Assembly (NCBI RefSeq): GCF_001613325.1
Contig: NZ_BDCD01000002.1
Location: 558,001 to 622,000, forward strand
DNA from: Nocardia yamanashiensis NBRC 100130
GTDB taxonomy: Bacteria > Actinomycetota > Actinomycetes > Mycobacteriales > Mycobacteriaceae
Reading direction: 5' to 3'
DNA: 64,000 nt
This document shows, in pieces, positions 60,724 through 64,000 of the stretch (within the stretch, counting starts at the first letter, position 1; each line of letters begins with the position of its first letter). The position numbers were made by a program, and so were the translations under genes. The notes beneath the pieces are model-generated. The model searched no databases, was not told the DNA's origin, and saw nothing but the letters and a program-made list of their open reading frames with translations.

Positions 60724-61899
60724 TCAGCGGGACAGGCGGAACGGCCCGCGGTCCCAACGCCATTGGTGGCGCAGGGTGAGGCCGGCCAGGTCGAGGGGGT
60801 CGAGGCCGATGTCGGTTCGGAGGGTGCGTAGCTCCGGCCAGGCGAGGGGGCCGGAGGCAAGGCGGTTGCGGAGGATGTTCTCGGTGTGGGCGTCGACTTC
60901 GCGGGTGGCGAGGTCGGTGACGCCGTGGCGGGAGCCGGTCCAGACCAGCCAGCCCCAGCCGTGGGTGTGGGCGTAGGCGCGGCCGGCGGTGGCTTTCGCG
61001 CGGTTGACGTGAAAGGCGGTGTGGGGGAGGGGGATCACGTCGATGAGGACGGTGCGGGCGTCGGTGAAGCGGACGGCGACGGTGGGGTGGTGCAGGCGTT
61101 CGCTGGAGTCGATGTCGTAGGTGACGGGGGCGGGGAACTCCTGGAAGGTTTCCACGCGCTCGCTGGCGTCCAGCAGGCGGAACAGGCGGGCTTGCAGGCC
61201 GGTGTCGAAAGTTACTTCGCGGGAGAGTTTTTCGGAGTACATGCGGCCGCGGCCGTCATCGGTGAGATCGACGGTGCGGGCGGGGCCGTCGGGCAGTTCA
61301 TCGGGTGCGCCCGCCCCCCACTCCACACGGTGCAGCCACGGATTCCACACGCCCGCAGGCACTTCCTCGGGCTGCTGCGGCGGAAGCAGATGCCAGCGGC
61401 CCTTCTGCTGCCAGCCCGCGATGCGCTGGAAGACGAACCCGGCGATGCGCTTGCACTCTTGAAGGTCGTGACCCGCCAGGCGCAATTTCAGGTACGCCCA
61501 ATCCTGGGCGGCGATATCGGTATCGGTGGCATAGGTTTCGGCGAGCAGCGTGCGAACCAGCCACTCGTCTCCGCGTCCTACGGGGTACCGCGTCCCGAAC
61601 ACGTCGAGATCGGGGTGACCGGTCAGCTGGGTTTGGCGCACCAGATTGCCGACGGCCCGGGTGTAGAGCTGGCGGGCGCGATCACGGGACACCCCGAACC
61701 GCGAGCCGAGCACGGTGAGCGTTTCGGGCGCTTCCCCGTCCAGCCCCAGCCGGCAGGTGATGAGCTCCCCGTCGCGCGGCCGTTCCACGGCTTGTTCCGC
61801 CACCAGTTCCGCGACCACCTGGTTGACGTCCTCGAAGCCGAAGCTCACGCCGTCGCCCAGGTCGCCGTAGAGATCGGTGCGCGTATCACTGCTCGTCAA
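60724..61899 (-). CDS. Sigma-region-4-like HTH protein with degenerate PD-(D/E)XK/TnsA-like domain
   Basis: A 391-residue protein. Residues about 45-88 resemble sigma-70 region 4 (ETLTVLGSRFGVSRDRARQL). Residues about 225-320 resemble TnsA/PD-(D/E)XK nucleases (QEFPAPVTYDIDSSERLH, then HHPTVAVRFTDARTVLIDVI), but the usual PD is PT (272-273) and the ExK position is DVI (287-289), so catalysis is doubtful. It could be a DNA-binding regulator derived from a nuclease. Starts at TTG 61899; a weak ribosome site. It is convergent with the MACPF gene. Confidence 0.65.
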   Translation of the reverse strand: MTSSDTRTDLYGDLGDGVSFGFEDVNQVVAELVAEQAVERPRDGELITCRLGLDGEAPETLTVLGSRFGVSRDRARQLYTRAVGNLVRQTQLTGHPDLDVFGTRYPVGRGDEWLVRTLLAETYATDTDIAAQDWAYLKLRLAGHDLQECKRIAGFVFQRIAGWQQKGRWHLLPPQQPEEVPAGVWNPWLHRVEWGAGAPDELPDGPARTVDLTDDGRGRMYSEKLSREVTFDTGLQARLFRLLDASERVETFQEFPAPVTYDIDSSERLHHPTVAVRFTDARTVLIDVIPLPHTAFHVNRAKATAGRAYAHTHGWGWLVWTGSRHGVTDLATREVDAHTENILRNRLASGPLAWPELRTLRTDIGLDPLDLAGLTLRHQWRWDRGPFRLSR

Positions 61900-61980
61900 G
61901 GCGGCCCCTACTTCGTTCGCCAGTCTGTTCGACGAGCCTAACGCCGCGCACCGACAGCTCGGCGCAACCGCGACCGGAAA

Positions 61981-62292
61981 CTAGGTTCCGATGGCCGCGT
62001 TCATGATGGTTCCGGCGCTGGTCGCGATGATGCCGCCGATCATCGCCCCGGCCACCATCTTCGGCGAGGCCAGGCCGCCGCCGGACCATTTCTCCCAGGC
62101 GAACCGGCCGCCCGCGTAGGTGATGGCCATGATGCCGGACAGCAGCACGAACCAGGTGAAGTAGCGGACGAGCTTCATCAGCTTGTCGGCCACCGGCGGG
62201 GTTTCGGGCGTGGGGTTGCCCATCTGCTGGGCCAGGGTGTCACCGAGCCCGGAGCCGTGGAGGAGCACAGTGTCGTGGAGAGCGCTGAGCAT
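61981..62292 (-). CDS. VirB2/TrbC-like small membrane protein
   Basis: A 103-residue protein with two membrane helices (about 42-62 and 78-100) separated by a short loop, the layout of VirB2/TrbC pilins and related secretion-system subunits. The second helix ends GGIIATSAGTIMNAAIG. It has no cleavable signal peptide, unlike true pilins. ATG at 62292; GTG codons up to 62304 are alternatives. The next minus-strand protein genes beyond the tRNA encode membrane or secretion-type proteins. Confidence 0.6.
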   Translation of the reverse strand: MLSALHDTVLLHGSGLGDTLAQQMGNPTPETPPVADKLMKLVRYFTWFVLLSGIMAITYAGGRFAWEKWSGGGLASPKMVAGAMIGGIIATSAGTIMNAAIGT

Positions 62293-62422
62293 GATCGTCA
62301 CCACACGAAGGTACCGCCAAATCGATGATGCCCGCGCGGGAACCTCTGTGAGTTGTGCTGTGCCCCTGGTGGTTTCACCGCGTGTCGGATTGCCCGGTAT
62401 GCCCGTGTCCGAAACGGCGAAA

Positions 62423-62452
62423 CCCCGGTCCGGCCTGATGGCCGTTCCGGGG
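62423..62452 (-). terminator. Terminator after tRNA-Gly
   Basis: CCCCGG.../...CCGGGG hairpin with inner GGCC pairs, followed on the minus strand by TTTCGCC, 10 bp after the tRNA 3' end. Confidence 0.65.
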
Positions 62453-62461
62453 CTTCGAAAG

Positions 62462-62534
62462 AGCGGATGACGAGATTCGAACTCGCGACCCTCACCTTGG
62501 CAAGGTGATGCGCTACCAGCTGCGCTACATCCGC
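62462..62534 (-). tRNA. tRNA-Gly (GCC anticodon)
   Basis: A 73-nt cloverleaf: acceptor stem GCGGATG/CATCCGC, anticodon stem-loop ACCTTGCCAAGGT with GCC, T-loop GTTCGAATC, and U as the discriminator base, usual for glycine tRNA. CCA is not encoded. Confidence 0.95.
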
Positions 62535-62648
62535 AAACCGCTCACCTGGGCGTTTCCGTCCGTGGCTTGCGAGAGAGAACATTAGCCGACGACCCGCGGA
62601 AGTTCCAAAACGCCAGCGTAACGGCCGTTTCTCCGGCCCTGCGGCGCG

Positions 62649-63449
62649 TCACCGCGGCGTGCCGTCCTCGTACGGCACGATGGCGCTGATCAAGGTCCGG
62701 TCCCCGCTCGCCACCGTCAGCACCAGCTGCGGCGGCCAGGTCTTGCGGGTCGAATCGGGATGCGTCTCGTTCACCACCATGATGTGCTGCCCGTCCAGCG
62801 GCCCCGGCAGGATCTGCACGCAGTAGGTGGTCCCGGCCGGAATGGAGTCGATCCCGGCCTGGATCTGCGCCACGCTCGGCGCGGCCGCGTCCGGCGCGTA
62901 CATCTCCCGCACCTTCGCCCCGGACCGGTCCACGTAGTACCGGTTCTGCAGGGCGAGAATCACATCCGTCCCCGATTTCGTACTGCCCGGCCCGTTCCCG
63001 CGCACATGCCCGCCATTGACCTCGCTGGCACAGCTCCCGGCCGCCGCGGCCGCGGGCTCCGCCGAGGTCGTGGTGGTCGCCGAGGTCCCCGCCGGAATCG
63101 TGGCGACCGCCGTCGGATGCTCCTGCGTCCCGGTGACTTTCGACACCTGCACCGCCACCGCCGCCACCACCGCGAGCACGGCCAGCACCCCCAGCAGCGG
63201 CGCCACCCACGCCCGCCCGGACGGGGCCTGCCGATGCACCCCGGCCCGCCCCAGCCGCCGCGCGGGCGCGGGTTCGTCGTCGTAGTACTCGTCGTCGTAA
63301 TCGTCGTAGTCGTCGTCGCGGTACCGGCTCTCGTACCGATCCTCGCGCGCCGCAACGGGTTCCGGCGCGGGCTCGATCCAATCGGCCCAGCTCCCGCTGT
63401 ACGCCCCGCCGCCCGTGGGTTCGGGCGGATCGGATTCTCGCGTGCTCAT
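62649..63449 (-). CDS. Single-pass membrane protein with extracellular domain (secretion-cluster type)
   Basis: A 266-residue protein. The first 80 residues are cytosolic and rich in Asp, Tyr and Arg (ESRYRDDDYDDYDDEYYDDE), one helix spans about 83-105, and a Thr/Ala linker leads to an extracellular domain (about 138-266) with two Cys (SCASEV; TYCVQI) and the segment ILALQNRYYVDRSGAKVREM. It may match a Nocardia DUF8176-type protein (from memory, not checked). ATG at 63449. It follows the next gene by 40 bp. Confidence 0.72.
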   Translation of the reverse strand: MSTRESDPPEPTGGGAYSGSWADWIEPAPEPVAAREDRYESRYRDDDYDDYDDEYYDDEPAPARRLGRAGVHRQAPSGRAWVAPLLGVLAVLAVVAAVAVQVSKVTGTQEHPTAVATIPAGTSATTTTSAEPAAAAAGSCASEVNGGHVRGNGPGSTKSGTDVILALQNRYYVDRSGAKVREMYAPDAAAPSVAQIQAGIDSIPAGTTYCVQILPGPLDGQHIMVVNETHPDSTRKTWPPQLVLTVASGDRTLISAIVPYEDGTPR

Positions 63450-63489
63450 CGCGCCCCCTGTCTTTCCCGCCGGGCGCCCCCGCGCGGCC

Positions 63490-64000
63490 TCATCGCACGG
63501 CTTGCGGCTGGGTGCCCGGAATGATGGCCGGCTGCCCGCTGGTCGTCGGCACGCCCGAGCTCTGGAAGAACGGCAGCCCGCTGGACGGCGCGCCCGGCGT
63601 GGTGGTCCCGAACAGATCCGGCGCGCTGCTCGAGGTCGTCGCCCCGCCCCCGAGCGGGAACCCCGGCATCACACTGGTGGTGACCGTCGACCCGCCCGTG
63701 AAATCGAACCCGCCGGTGGGCTTGTCGCTACCCCCGCTCGGCACCGTCCCGCTCTCGACGGCGCTCGACAGATCCTGCGCGATGGCCGCGAACCACCGTC
63801 CCGCGTACTGCGTCGCGCTCTCCCCGAAATCGGCGCCCGGCGCGACCGTGTAATCGTGCTTCTGCGCCATGTTCCAGTATCGCGACCAGGTGGTCACGTC
63901 CAGGAGATCCTTGTTGTCGGTGATGTTGGTCGACACCGCCGTGAACGCCTGCTGCACCAGCGTGCTCACCGTCGTCGGCGGCACCAGCGTGGTGACGGCG
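63490..64000 (-). CDS. Protein of unknown function, partial (5' end outside window)
   Basis: The frame stays open to the end of the window, so the N-terminus is missing; about 170 residues are visible. The first part (LVQQAFTAVSTNITDNKDLL, DVTTWSRYWNMAQKHDYTVA) looks folded and helical; the last 80 residues are rich in Pro, Gly, Ser and Thr. A GTG at 63984 is a possible internal start. It belongs with the two neighbouring secretion-type genes. Confidence 0.65.
   Translation of the reverse strand, partial: AVTTLVPPTTVSTLVQQAFTAVSTNITDNKDLLDVTTWSRYWNMAQKHDYTVAPGADFGESATQYAGRWFAAIAQDLSSAVESGTVPSGGSDKPTGGFDFTGGSTVTTSVMPGFPLGGGATTSSSAPDLFGTTTPGAPSSGLPFFQSSGVPTTSGQPAIIPGTQPQAVR

Noticed and set aside
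62298..62582. A 94-codon ORF covering the tRNA gene
   Set aside because: It runs through the tRNA and its terminator; no protein features.

Overview
The window is a high-GC actinobacterial chromosome segment, most likely from Nocardia or a close mycolic-acid-producing relative. The main evidence is a chain of genes in the same order and relative orientation as the Mycobacterium tuberculosis block Rv2690c to Rv2669, recalled from general knowledge and not searched here. The chain is APC permease, TrmA-type RNA methyltransferase, dxs, an HRDC ribonuclease, DUF3000, hemE, hemY, hemQ, msrB, aftC, a secreted alpha/beta hydrolase, a lone RibD reductase domain, zapE and a GNAT acetyltransferase. An arabinofuranosyltransferase (aftC) places the organism among arabinogalactan makers. 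GTG and TTG starts, probable leaderless promoters and coproporphyrin-dependent haem genes fit the same group.

Layout. 0-2.6 kb: the 3' part of an APC permease overlapping an RNA methyltransferase that carries an unusual Arg/Gly-rich insert. 2.7-18.5 kb: an accessory stretch with a thioesterase, an F420/NADP-type reductase divergent from an MmyB-type regulator, SIMPL protein, acyl-ACP thioesterase, epoxide hydrolase, a duplicated DUF6777-like membrane locus, HxlR regulator plus aminotransferase, FabH plus TetR, a small P-loop kinase, a DnaJC28-type protein, a class A beta-lactamase-like hydrolase, and a glutaminase-STAS-cNMP fusion. 18.6-37 kb: the conserved core, with insertions (enoyl-CoA hydratase, two membrane proteins, a threonine dehydratase/TetR pair). 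The last pair separates hemQ from hemE and hemY. 37-53.9 kb: a second accessory stretch with twin secreted tyrosine phosphatases, an ABC exporter with a GbsR-type regulator, an ABC-F protein with a leader uORF, an MFS transporter, a CoiA-like tail-anchored protein, a MerR regulator with two HTH domains, two F420-type luciferase-like oxidoreductases, a kinase-like protein, an isochorismatase-type hydrolase, another MerR regulator and small secreted proteins. 53.9-64 kb: a 1597-residue CtpI-like P-type ATPase divergent from a MACPF pore-forming-type protein, a sigma-region-4/PD-(D/E)XK-like protein, a VirB2-like two-helix membrane protein, tRNA-Gly(GCC), and two membrane or secretion-type proteins running out of the window.

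How the genes work together. hemE, hemY and hemQ would carry uroporphyrinogen to haem b by the coproporphyrin route. dxs feeds isoprenoids, including the decaprenyl phosphate used by AftC. The ribD-hydrolase-aftC-msrB genes run in one direction and look like one transcription unit. Many accessory genes form divergent regulator/target pairs with clear palindromes between them (at 4.4, 11.5, 13.8, 30.0, 41.3, 47.4 and 51.8 kb).

Most unusual content: the MACPF gene; the DUF6777-like locus, where two adjacent membrane proteins share a short Asn/Gln/Gly peptide on the predicted cytosolic side; the CoiA-like tail-anchored protein; and the ABC-F leader. No CRISPR array, insertion sequence or rRNA was seen.
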